A DNA stretch of 64,000 bases from Saccharospirillaceae bacterium (GTDB lineage Bacteria; Pseudomonadota; Gammaproteobacteria; Pseudomonadales; Oceanobacteraceae): NCBI GenBank assembly GCA_021208685.1, contig JAJOJJ010000017.1:62001-126000 (forward strand), in the 5' to 3' direction. Position 1 is the stretch's first letter, and each line of letters begins with the position of its first letter. This document shows, piece by piece, positions 39,710-48,494 of this stretch. Both the position numbers and the translations under genes were made by a program. Below the pieces are notes generated by a model. It searched no databases, was not told the DNA's origin, and saw only the letters and a program-made list of their open reading frames with translations.

Positions 39710-42125
39710 GGGCTCCGGAATAACATGGTAGGGGTTGCCGCGCCCATCAATCGCCCGCCACTCTTCTTCGGTCAACCACAGCGTTGGTTTCTGACCACAT
39801 AATTCTGCCAGTGCTGCCAGAGCATGAGCCCAGGTGCAGCCGTTTACAAATAACAGCGACTGAGTATCCAGTGTGCCGCCACGGTTGATATACCCCAATG
39901 CCCGGGTTCGTTGCGCGCCCAGATCCAGTTGCCGGCAGGTTGCCAGCAGCACCTCAGCCCGGCCATGGGTGAGAAAAACCCGGTAACGCACTCTGGCAGG
40001 AAACAGTGCGCGCACAACCGCCGGATCAGCCAGCGCTGATTTTTCCCAACGGTCCCGCGCCTGACGGAAACGTCCTGGCTCTAATAAATAAATCAGTGAA
40101 TGCGCTACACGCTGCTGACGTAAGCGGTCGGAGGCTTTCAGCATTTGCTGCAGTTGCACGGCACCGCAGGCAACCAGCTGCAATTCAGCGCCGCAATGTC
40201 CGCGCAGACAGACAGCACCATCCTGAACCAGTTGGGTAGCCTGCCGGGCAGAAAAAAAACTGTGGCATCACACTGCGCGTAACCACCAGATTCCAGACCA
40301 CCCCCAAATCGCCATAGCAGGTGCGCAGGCAGGCCATCGCACTGTTGGCATCAGCAGGAAATACGACCCGTGCCATATCGGCCATTTTAAGCATCAGTCC
40401 TTCCGATAAACTGGAGTCCTGATGGCTCTGATCATGTTCGCCGTTTTCCCAGATCAGCGAGGTGGTCACAACCGGGAAGCCAAGCCAGCCAGCTGCATCC
40501 CCCGCTTCTTTTTGTTGGCGTGAAAAAATAATGGCCTGCCGCAAAGCACACAGCATTTTTATGGCAAAGGCTTCATAGGCAACGACCAGATTAATACCCG
40601 CATGATTCGCCAGACAGGCACTGACAACGGCCTCTTCATTCAAAGCCGTAATAACACAGCCATCGATAGCTTCTGCGGCGGTAATTTCCGGACGGGTAAC
40701 GCGGTGACGAAACTGATCCAGCGTCTGGCTCATACCATTGCCACGCAGTTCATCAGGATTACCAACCCGGACCCGCAAGCGCGGATTAACTTCGGTTAAT
40801 TCAATAAAATAACGATCGATAGCCGCCATAGCGGATTCCCGCCGGTCAGCCCATTCCGGTTCAGGGCAATTAACGGCCAGCATAGGCGTGCTTTTTTGTT
40901 TAGGTTGCCCCAATAAAGATGCGGCTTCGCGCCATTGCGCATCCGGTTGCAATAATGCTTTTGCTCCCCGATGAAAAAAGGCCAGCGCTTCCGGATTTTC
41001 TGCCGGATAGGCCCCCAGCGGCAAACCATACGCGGCGCCAGTGCCTGCCGCAGGAAAGCCAAACCCTTTTACCGTTTCAGCAATACAGTAAGGCAAGGCA
41101 ACCGGATATTGCGCTTCGCCCTGACGGATACGTTCAAACGCCTGGGACAGCTGAATTTCCATATAATAAATGGCGCACATAAAGGCCGCAGGGTCCCGCC
41201 CATCGATCACAAAAGGCGCAAAGCCCTGATTACGTAAATGACTGACAAACCAGCTGCAGCCGCCCTGTTGGGCAATGGTCGTGCGCTGATCAATACGCCG
41301 ACCATTGGCAATCATTACCGGCGCAATCAGGCCGGTGTCTTCTCCACGCCACCAGCGCGCGGCCCAGTCGGTACCACGCTGTTCTTCAAAGGCTCCGTCA
41401 CTTAAAAAAGCGACCAGACGCTCTCCCGGCAGCGGCATATGCGCATATTGCATTCCGGCAAAGCCCAGATACCCCCCCTCCATTCGCGCACCGGCCGTAT
41501 GCACATTAACGTGGGCGCCCAGTGTTGATATCCGCTGTCCGGTATTATCCAGACGGGTGTCATAACAATCGGCGACAAAACGACTCAGGCCGTCATCATC
41601 CAGTGGATACTGCCGGCGACGTTCAGGTGTTGCGGTGCCGGTCAGCAATTGCAAAGCATCAATGGCAGCAACGCAGTGGCCCTGCCCCATCAGCCAATCC
41701 CGCGGCTGGCCCGTAAAATGATTTAACGCCAGCAAACCGGCATAGGCCGGCACCATATTCAGAGCACCGCCGGTATGTCCGCGTGGGTGGGTTTTAAAAT
41801 CCTGAGGCGTGAGATTACGGCCATCGGTATAGACCCGGCGAGTATAGGTCATATGCACCACCAGCCACATCGCCTGCTGGGTCAGGCAATCCAGAGCACG
41901 CAAACGCTGAAAAAAATATCCGGTATCAGCAATTAATCCTTTTTGCAGCAATGACTCAGCCATCAGGTGTGCCTGAATCTGAGTAGCCGGGCGGTGTTCA
42001 ATCACTCCCAGACCGGCAGCCCAGAGCGCCAGTTCCGGATTCTGATCGCGCAGATTCTGCGCTTCATGATCCAGATATTCCGGAGTCATCGGGTGACTGG
42101 TTTGCTGGTATAAATTAAGCGTCAT
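39704..42125 (-). pseudogene. Phosphoketolase with frameshift in an A8 homopolymer
   Basis: Joined across one frameshift this is a phosphoketolase of about 806 residues, the full family length. The first frame (from ATG 42125, GGAG upstream) has ELALWAAGLGVIEHRPATQ, HTGGALNMVPAYAGLLALN, the thiamine diphosphate segment GQGHCVAAIDAL, and LGAHVNVHTAGARMEGGYLG. The last about 165 residues (ARQATQLVQDG onward, ending IDGRGNPYHVIPEPL) are in another frame. The switch is at the run of eight A on plus (40252-40259); seven would restore PQFFSARQA. The enzyme splits xylulose-5-P or fructose-6-P into acetyl-P and a sugar phosphate. Could be a real mutation, a phase-variable tract or a sequencing error. 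No acetate kinase gene is adjacent. Confidence 0.85.
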
Positions 42126-42170
42126 AGCAACTCCGTGTCAGGAGTCTCTGATGAAACGCGTTTTGACATC

Positions 42171-42202
42171 GCCGATCTATACCCCGCAGGGGATAGATCG
42201 GC
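42171..42202 (-). terminator. Strong stem-loop after nrdD
   Basis: GCCGATCTAT-A-CCCC (42171-42185) pairs with GGGGATAGATCGGC (42189-42202) around a three-base loop with a single bulged A. It is placed 18 bases after the nrdD stop and 45 bases before the phosphoketolase start. A short U-stretch follows on the minus strand (TCAAAACG has none), so termination may be partial and the two genes may be linked. Confidence 0.55.
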
Positions 42203-42219
42203 GCAGACCATGACGCAGA

Positions 42220-44043
42220 TCAGCTGACAGCCTGTAAACGCTGACGATTACCCGGATTTTCCTGACGTTGCTGACGGTGATAGTGACGGATGGAATGCTC
42301 CTTACGGCGCCCGGCGCTGAACGCAGAGGTGCGTTTAAGATAGCCAATAACCCGGGTGCCATAGTCAATATCGTCAGAGCCACAGGCCGGGCAATATTCC
42401 AGCGTCCGCTTATCAATTTTTTCACATTCGTTACAGATGGTGATTTTGACGTTCACGCAGAAATAATTACAGCCGGTACGGGCCGCAATATTCAGTAAGG
42501 CCAGATAACCGTCTTCACTCAGTTTTTCTTCCAGATTCAGATGCAGTGCCGATCCGCCATCCAGATAATCAAGTAACTCACGACCATGCAACTGGAACTT
42601 ATCCAGCACATTGGTTTGCTCATCTTCGACCTGATAAAAATAGGAGTTGTAGCAATCCCGCTGCACACGATAACCGTCGGATTTATCCCAGTGGGCATTT
42701 TTAATGCCCAGATTTTCAGCCGGAACAAACTCCGTGTTAAACATATATCCATATTCAAGCTTAGCGGCCTTATTGGCCTCATAAATCACTTTCAGATGAT
42801 CTCTGACAAAGTTTTTATATGCCTGATTATTACCGGCAACCAACCCCTGCGATTCAGCAGCCTCGACCATACCGTTAATGCCGATAGTCAGGAATTGCTT
42901 GTCCAGATTAATAAATCCGGCGTTGTAAACCGTCAGCATTCCGGCCTGAAGGTACTCTTCCATTAAGCGACGATAAGCCACCTGATAACGCTGCACCTTA
43001 CTGATTTCTTCGGCAAGATCACGGCCATCCTGAACCAGCCGGTTCATATTGACTGTAATTACATTAATAGAACCGGTTGCCACGCCACCGGCTCCCAGCG
43101 AGTAAGAAAATGTATTGTCACTGATTTCACTGCGTAAGCGGCAGCAGGATGCCAGACTGTCTGCACTGTCGGAAAGGTAGACGAAGAAAGAGCTTCCCCG
43201 GTTCAGGTGAGCGGCTATACTGCGGGCAAATTCCTGATCTTTACACTGCCCTTTTTCGGTCAGCATGGCCACGGTGACAACCGGAAAGGTGAGGATGCTT
43301 TTACTGCGCTCAGCATTGAACCAATCCAGGAAAAAATGCTGCAGTTTATCCAGCGTCTTCCAGCAGGGTTTGCTGAAATCAGGGAAGACGAACTCACCAA
43401 ACATGCTGTCGAAATAGTTTTTGTCGTATAGCGAAAGATTCCAGAACACACTCTGATAACCCCGGGCAGCGGCTGGCTGATTGATGGCATACACAACATG
43501 CTGAAGATGATTGGCAATCTGCTGACGATGGGTATTCAGATAATCATCGCCGTAATCTTTGCGGGCAAAATAGTCGAAGTAAGTTAAAAATTCGACCGTA
43601 GCCACCGCGCCAGCGAACTGGCTGCTGACAGCGAAGACAAAATTCACGAATGAACCACAGAACGATTCAATATGCTTCGGCGCCTGAGATTCGCCACCAA
43701 GCTTAGTCAGCCCGTCCAGTAAAAATGGATACATAGTTACCGATACACAATAGGGCTTCAGGCTGGTTTCATCATGTACATAAATCTCATGGCTCTCTAT
43801 CTGGCGGATATATTCCTGTGCCAGATCATCCCCGAATAAATCGGCAATTTTTGCTGAAACCTGCGCACGGTTAATCTGCACAAAATAATCTTTCATCATC
43901 TCCGCTTCGAGCGTGGCGATATTCTTTTCGGTCACATTGGCATTAGCATCCATCCGTGAGCCGTCGGCGGCATTTTGTGCAGCCAGATAATGTTCAATAA
44001 AATCCAGCTTATGCTTAATGTGCTCTGCGCTCAGTTTCAGCAT
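42220..44043 (-). CDS. nrdD: NrdD, anaerobic (class III) ribonucleotide reductase
   Basis: A 607-residue glycyl-radical enzyme that makes deoxynucleotides without oxygen. Seen: HEIYVHDETSLKPYCVSVTMYPFL near 90, the central RGSSFFVYLSDSADSLASCCRLR with active-site cysteines, ILTFPVVTVAM, the C-terminal zinc cysteines CNECEK and CPACGSDD, and the radical site RVIGYLKR. It lacks the N-terminal ATP-cone of longer forms (E. coli NrdD is about 710 residues), so allosteric dATP inhibition is probably absent. About 25 residues after GYL are basic and Gln-rich, unusual for the family. It lies 28 bases after nrdG. Confidence 0.93.
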   Translation of the reverse strand: MLKLSAEHIKHKLDFIEHYLAAQNAADGSRMDANANVTEKNIATLEAEMMKDYFVQINRAQVSAKIADLFGDDLAQEYIRQIESHEIYVHDETSLKPYCVSVTMYPFLLDGLTKLGGESQAPKHIESFCGSFVNFVFAVSSQFAGAVATVEFLTYFDYFARKDYGDDYLNTHRQQIANHLQHVVYAINQPAAARGYQSVFWNLSLYDKNYFDSMFGEFVFPDFSKPCWKTLDKLQHFFLDWFNAERSKSILTFPVVTVAMLTEKGQCKDQEFARSIAAHLNRGSSFFVYLSDSADSLASCCRLRSEISDNTFSYSLGAGGVATGSINVITVNMNRLVQDGRDLAEEISKVQRYQVAYRRLMEEYLQAGMLTVYNAGFINLDKQFLTIGINGMVEAAESQGLVAGNNQAYKNFVRDHLKVIYEANKAAKLEYGYMFNTEFVPAENLGIKNAHWDKSDGYRVQRDCYNSYFYQVEDEQTNVLDKFQLHGRELLDYLDGGSALHLNLEEKLSEDGYLALLNIAARTGCNYFCVNVKITICNECEKIDKRTLEYCPACGSDDIDYGTRVIGYLKRTSAFSAGRRKEHSIRHYHRQQRQENPGNRQRLQAVS

Positions 44044-44071
44044 GATTCCGCTCCTTCAGAGTAGGCAATTG

Positions 44072-44518
44072 TTATTGATGAAATCTGTGATTCAGGCAGC
44101 GATTGCTGCGTAAATCCATAAAACGCTGATTTGTTAAGGGAGACTCCAGCCCCCCGAGATCCCGTAACCAGGGACCGGTTTTCAGGTAGGTCAGCTCAGC
44201 CTGCAGGCACGGAGCAACCGTATCGAGCCCGGTATAAAGACAGGTATTCAGTCCTTGCCGGCGGGCCAGCTTCAGCAACAGTAACAGCTGCGCTTCATGC
44301 CACTCTCCACCCATAAACAGCACGCAGCTGATCAGACCGGCGTATGTCTCCAGACGCTGCCGGAAGTACTCTTCGGACAGCGGTTCACCCGCCATCGCGG
44401 GCCAGGTATCGGCACTGTGGCAACCGGGACAACGGAGCGGACAACCGCTTATGGTGTAGGCCAGAGAGACTTCTCCCGGCACTTCCTGGAAGACCACCTG
44501 TTCACGACTGAAATACAT
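44072..44518 (-). CDS. nrdG: NrdG, NrdD-activating radical SAM enzyme
   Basis: A 148-residue activase. The radical SAM motif CPLRCPGCHS (CxxxCxxC form) is near residues 25-34, preceded by VFQEVPGEVSLAYTISG. Then VLFMGGEWHEAQLLLLL and LNTCLYTGLD. It generates the glycyl radical in NrdD. The start MYFSREQ at 44518 fits the family; the frame continues upstream to 44623 over the FNR box, so the long start is rejected. The order nrdG-nrdD is the reverse of E. coli. Confidence 0.9.
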   Translation of the reverse strand: MYFSREQVVFQEVPGEVSLAYTISGCPLRCPGCHSADTWPAMAGEPLSEEYFRQRLETYAGLISCVLFMGGEWHEAQLLLLLKLARRQGLNTCLYTGLDTVAPCLQAELTYLKTGPWLRDLGGLESPLTNQRFMDLRSNRCLNHRFHQ

Positions 44519-44597
44519 AAAACCCCATATGTAGTGTCTTAAATAACAAACAGACACAAGATATGGACAGAGACTAACGAGAGACGGCCGAATAAAA

Positions 44598-44611
44598 TTG
44601 ATCCAGATCAA
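44598..44611. promoter_or_regulatory. Perfect FNR/ANR box upstream of nrdG
   Basis: TTGATCCAGATCAA is the exact FNR palindrome TTGAT-N4-ATCAA, and the symmetry extends to AAAA...TTTT on each side. It is about 80 bases before the nrdG ATG on the minus strand. It predicts anaerobic induction of nrdGD. Confidence 0.8.
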
Positions 44612-44724
44612 TTTTATTTGCAAGCTACTCCGACATGGGTACCCGATACAGAGAACGGACGATCAGGAAAAGGGCCGTCAGCGCAATGGCCATTTATGGC
44701 GCAGTGGCAATGCAGAAAGAAACA

Positions 44725-44744
44725 AGCCGGGTTATTACCCGGCT
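44725..44744 (-). terminator. Terminator after NnrS (narK operon)
   Basis: AGCCGGG and CCCGGCT form a perfect 7-bp stem around TTATTA. On the minus strand it is followed by TGTTTCTTTC. It lies 22 bases beyond the NnrS stop and ends the narK2-CBS-usp-narK1-nnrS unit. Confidence 0.65.
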
Positions 44745-44765
44745 AAAGAATATTGGCACAATGAC

Positions 44766-45953
44766 TTAGCCCGCGCGGCCGTCCGGCCGAGGACCAAGCA
44801 GAATGCGCGCATAACAAAAGACGAAGAGTATAAAAGCGCTACTCCACAACAAGGCCGACAGGCTGTAAAACAGCAAAGACTGTTGTGGCCAGAGTATCAC
44901 TCCCAGAGAACGCAGCAGTGCAGCCAGCAGCAGCAGCGCAAACGACAGTGACATTAACGGCCTTGGCTGCAGTGGCCGGCCGGAGTGCCCCAATGACACG
45001 CGGGCAATCATGGCCAGAATCATTCCGCCAACCGCTCCGGCGGTCAGTGCATGCAAAGCAGCACTGAAGGTGACCGGCCAGCCAAGGTAGTGCATCGCCA
45101 GCAACAAGAGGCCAAGTGGAATAAACCAATAGGCAAGATGCAATGACCACAGCAAGGGGATTTTCCAGGTAACCCGGATACGTAGGCGGGCAATCCGCAG
45201 CGCCTGACTGGCTGCCGTCAGCACCAGCAACAACGCCAGCACAAGGGGAGGTAATAACAGATCAAGACGCAGCAGATAAATCACAAGCAACAACCAACTC
45301 GCCCCCAGCACCAGTTTTTCCAGCCAGGGAAGCGCTTCTGTTTTCGGCGTCATACTGCCATTGGCGGTAAACATCGGCATTACCCGACCGCCAATCACTG
45401 TAATCATTAATATCAGCATCCAGCTGACACTGTGACTCCCCCACTGCACCAGTGACATATCCTGCACCGCATTGCCCCAATGCATCACCGCATTGGCAAA
45501 GGTCATCAGCAACAACACCGGTACAAAGAAATAATTCCGCTGTTGTTTAACAGCAAACAACAGTCGCCAGAAAAACCAGGCGACCAGCGGCATAAATGCC
45601 ATATCAACCAGCGCGGTAAACCACCAGGGCAAAAGATCACCGGCTAACATACACAGCCGGCCAGCGAGCCATAAAAGCGTCAGCAATAACAGTGGCCGGC
45701 CATGGGTTGCCCGCTGCCCGGTCCAGTTTTGTACGGCAGTCAGTAAAAACCCTGCGACAATGGCCAAAGCGAAACCAAACAACATTTCATGGCTGTGCCA
45801 GAAAATACTGCTGCTACCCGGCAGCAGAATAATCCCCTGCAACGCCAGCCCCCAGAGCAGAATGGCCAGAGCACTGAAGGCGGCTCCCAGCAGAAACATC
45901 GGCCGGAATGCCTGGCCCCACAAAGGGTGGGCGGATACAGAGGGCATATTCAT
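44766..45953 (-). CDS. nnrS: NnrS, heme-copper membrane protein of NO metabolism
   Basis: A 395-residue protein with about 12 membrane segments. NnrS signature segments: GQAFRPMFLLGAAFSALAI near the N-terminus, FWHSHEMLFGFALAIVAGFLLTAV at about 50-73, FANAVMHWGNA, MITVIGGRVMPMFTANG, ALHALTAGAVGGMILAMIARVSLGHSGR. This is the standard form of the family, unlike the diverged copy at 28650. It helps cells withstand NO in denitrification; mechanism unknown. It follows the narK1-type gene by 23 bases and is followed by a terminator. Confidence 0.9.
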   Translation of the reverse strand: MNMPSVSAHPLWGQAFRPMFLLGAAFSALAILLWGLALQGIILLPGSSSIFWHSHEMLFGFALAIVAGFLLTAVQNWTGQRATHGRPLLLLTLLWLAGRLCMLAGDLLPWWFTALVDMAFMPLVAWFFWRLLFAVKQQRNYFFVPVLLLMTFANAVMHWGNAVQDMSLVQWGSHSVSWMLILMITVIGGRVMPMFTANGSMTPKTEALPWLEKLVLGASWLLLVIYLLRLDLLLPPLVLALLLVLTAASQALRIARLRIRVTWKIPLLWSLHLAYWFIPLGLLLLAMHYLGWPVTFSAALHALTAGAVGGMILAMIARVSLGHSGRPLQPRPLMSLSFALLLLAALLRSLGVILWPQQSLLFYSLSALLWSSAFILFVFCYARILLGPRPDGRAG

Positions 45954-45976
45954 AACACTCCTTAGAGCTTTGGCTT

Positions 45977-47458
45977 TCAGGCTTTCAGTTCCTGCTCAAT
46001 CTGCCTGTCGACCGACGATACATAATATTCGTCAGAGAAAGCGGATTCCGGTTCTTTCAGCCACATCAGGCAAACAAGCCAGCTGATAAAACCACCGGCA
46101 GCGATAATAAAGAAGAACTGATTCGCATCCACAAAGGTGTAGATGGTCAGATAAAACACTGCTCCCACATTACCATAAGCACCCGCCATACCGGAGATCT
46201 GTCCGGTCAGACGACGCTTAATGGATGGAATAATACCGAAAGTGGCACCTTCCGCTCCCTGTACGAAAAATGAAGTAAATACCGTAATTGCAACGGCAAT
46301 AACCAACGGCCAGGAAGAATTCAACAGCCCCATCAGTGCAAAGCCTATCGCAATGCCCAGCATATAACTCAGCATCACAAAGCGACGGTTACCCAGACGG
46401 TCGGAAACCAGCCCACCCATAGGCCGGGCAACCAGATTAACGAAGGCAAAAGAAGCGGCAATTAAACCCGCAGCGGTCGGAGACAGACTCCAGGTTTTTT
46501 CAAAGAACATCGGCAGCATAGAAACAACCGCCAGTTCTGCACCAAAATTAGCGAAATAGGTACTGTTCAGGGCTGCCACACTGTTAAACGGATATTTATC
46601 GTCTTCCGGTACACCCTTTTTCAGAATCGGCACATTTACCCGCAGAATCTGCACAATCTGATAAACCACAATGGCAGCAATAACGGCATACGCAATAGCC
46701 GCACCTGTCGCATCCAGATAACCCAGTTTCTGGATACGCCATACCAGCACAGCCAGAATACCCACCAGAGGAATGGTCCACAGAATCAACTTAACCATGT
46801 CACCCCAGCTGCTGACCTCTAGTGCAGCGGTTTTCCGCGGTTTACGATGCACGGTTCCGACCGGACCATCGGTAATGGCAAACCAGTAATAAACGCCGTA
46901 AGCCGCCATCACAAATGCACTCTGTGCAATTGCCCAGCGCCAGCCGTCATCACCGCCATACATGGTAATGGCAATCGTTGGCAAGGTCATAGCTGCTGCA
47001 GCCGAACCAAAGTTACCCCAGCCGGCATAAAAGCCTTCGGCAAAACCAATATCTTTAGGCTTGAACCACATTGCAGTCATATGAATACCAACCACAAAAC
47101 TGGCACCAATAGAACTCAGCACCAGACGGCTGACCAGTAATTGGGTACGTGTTTCGCCAAAAGCAAACGCCAGCGCCGGAATGGCCATGGTTACCAGCAG
47201 TACAGAGAACACCCGCCGCGGGCCAAAACGATCCAGCGCCATGCCAACAATAATCCGTGCAGGAATGGTCAGCGCTACGTTACAGATAGCAAAAAGTTTC
47301 AGGTCTTCTGCGGTCAGCCAGTTAACACTTTTCAGCATGCTGCTGGCCAGCGGAGCCATATTGAACCAGACGTAGAAGGTGATAAAAAACGCAATCCAGG
47401 TCAGGTGCAGTGCTTTTATTTCAGGATTTTTGAATTTAAAGACGTCTGCAACTTGCAT
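45977..47458 (-). CDS. narK1: NarK1-type nitrate/nitrite MFS transporter
   Basis: A 493-residue 12-helix carrier. Family motifs: WFNMAPLASSML, NVALTIPARIIVGMALDRFGPRR, FVVGIHMTAMWFKPKDIGFAEGFYAGWGNFGSAAA, and the second signature GAYGNVGAVFYLTIYTFV. The F-x-A-G-W-G-N-x-G motif marks nitrate/nitrite porters of the NarK1/NasA group, thought to be nitrate/H+ symporters. It lies downstream of the usp gene and upstream of nnrS. Pseudomonas carries narK1 and narK2 side by side; here two small genes sit between. Confidence 0.9.
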   Translation of the reverse strand: MQVADVFKFKNPEIKALHLTWIAFFITFYVWFNMAPLASSMLKSVNWLTAEDLKLFAICNVALTIPARIIVGMALDRFGPRRVFSVLLVTMAIPALAFAFGETRTQLLVSRLVLSSIGASFVVGIHMTAMWFKPKDIGFAEGFYAGWGNFGSAAAAMTLPTIAITMYGGDDGWRWAIAQSAFVMAAYGVYYWFAITDGPVGTVHRKPRKTAALEVSSWGDMVKLILWTIPLVGILAVLVWRIQKLGYLDATGAAIAYAVIAAIVVYQIVQILRVNVPILKKGVPEDDKYPFNSVAALNSTYFANFGAELAVVSMLPMFFEKTWSLSPTAAGLIAASFAFVNLVARPMGGLVSDRLGNRRFVMLSYMLGIAIGFALMGLLNSSWPLVIAVAITVFTSFFVQGAEGATFGIIPSIKRRLTGQISGMAGAYGNVGAVFYLTIYTFVDANQFFFIIAAGGFISWLVCLMWLKEPESAFSDEYYVSSVDRQIEQELKA

Positions 47459-47479
47459 AACGATCTCCTGTAATGATTT

Positions 47480-47938
47480 CTACATGCTGGGCAGAATGAG
47501 TAATGGACACTGCGCCCGTCTGGTTAAAAATGAACTGACGCTGCCAAAGGTCATATAATCGAGTTCATCCACAAAGTAGGTCAGTGAACGGGCGATAAAG
47601 CCGCCGTCCGGTTCATGGCTGTGACGGGCAATAACAAGGAGATCCGGGCGTAACTTCTCTGTCGCTGCGAGTAACATTTTCCGCGCGTCACCATCCAGCA
47701 GCAGAGTTTCAGCGCTTATTTTCTCGTTCTGACATAACGTCTGAGCCTCAGCCAGAAAGCCTTTCAGTTCATCAACTTCGTCATTAAACAGTGCTTCATT
47801 GTTCTCGGTGATATCGCGGGGATTCTCGGCAACCGCAACCAGAATAAGCTGCGGTTTAAGCGAACCGAACATGGTAATGGTTCGTGCCAGTGCCAGCTTC
47901 GCATTACGCGAACCGTCATAAGCAATCATGATTTTCAT
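47480..47938 (-). CDS. Universal stress protein (UspA family)
   Basis: 152 residues of one UspA domain: MKIMIAYDGSRNAKLALARTI at the N-terminus, AEAQTLCQNEKISAETLLLDGDARKMLLAA, DLLVIARHSHEPDG and a C-terminal SVSSFLTRRAQCPLLILP. The nucleotide loop G-2x-G-9x-G is replaced (RHSHEPDGGFIARSL), so ATP binding is uncertain. The ATG at 47938 overlaps the CBS gene stop (ATGA). Small Usp genes recur next to narK in denitrifiers; role unknown. Confidence 0.85.
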   Translation of the reverse strand: MKIMIAYDGSRNAKLALARTITMFGSLKPQLILVAVAENPRDITENNEALFNDEVDELKGFLAEAQTLCQNEKISAETLLLDGDARKMLLAATEKLRPDLLVIARHSHEPDGGFIARSLTYFVDELDYMTFGSVSSFLTRRAQCPLLILPSM

Positions 47939-48453
47939 ACCATGCACTCCCGTTCATCAGCGCAGAATTCAGAGCTTCTGTGAAACACAAACCGGATCAG
48001 ATCCATGGCGGTTATTACCCCCGCGACATTGCCATCACGGGTAACAAACACGCGGTGAATATGTTTTTCAAGAATGGTATCAGCAACGACTTTGATATCG
48101 TCATTGACATCAATGGTAATAACATCGGGAGTCATGATCTGATAAACCATGCATGACTTATTAATGTCTTTTACCCAGTTTTTCAGATCCTCTTCCGGCA
48201 CTTTCATATCGTATTCGCGCCGGTAAAGACGACTCAGTGCAGCTTCCTTCTCATTAATATCAAGACTATTAAAGCGAAAGACATCACTGACGCTGACAAC
48301 GCCAACAAGTTTATGGTCATCAGCAACAACAGGAACAGCAGAGATATCATGGCTAACGAAGAAGTCAGCAAGACGCTGTATAGTCCATCCTTGATGGGCG
48401 ACAAAAACTTCACCATTTATGATATCTCCAGCTTTTAAACTCTTATTTCTCAT
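47935..48453 (-). CDS. CBS-domain pair protein
   Basis: A 172-residue cytoplasmic protein with two CBS motifs: the first about 9-60 (VFVAHQGWTIQRLADFFVSHDISAVPVV..., GVVSVSDVFRF), the second about 105-162 (IMTPDVITIDVNDDIKVVADTILEKHIHRVFVT, GVITAMDLIRF). CBS pairs bind adenine nucleotides and report energy state. It is translationally coupled to the usp gene and sits between two NarK transporters, suggesting regulation of nitrate transport or respiration; inference only. Confidence 0.85.
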   Translation of the reverse strand: MRNKSLKAGDIINGEVFVAHQGWTIQRLADFFVSHDISAVPVVADDHKLVGVVSVSDVFRFNSLDINEKEAALSRLYRREYDMKVPEEDLKNWVKDINKSCMVYQIMTPDVITIDVNDDIKVVADTILEKHIHRVFVTRDGNVAGVITAMDLIRFVFHRSSEFCADERECMV

Positions 48454-48494
48454 AAGTCACCTGAATTAAATGTTTAGTATTGAAATCAGAGGTC

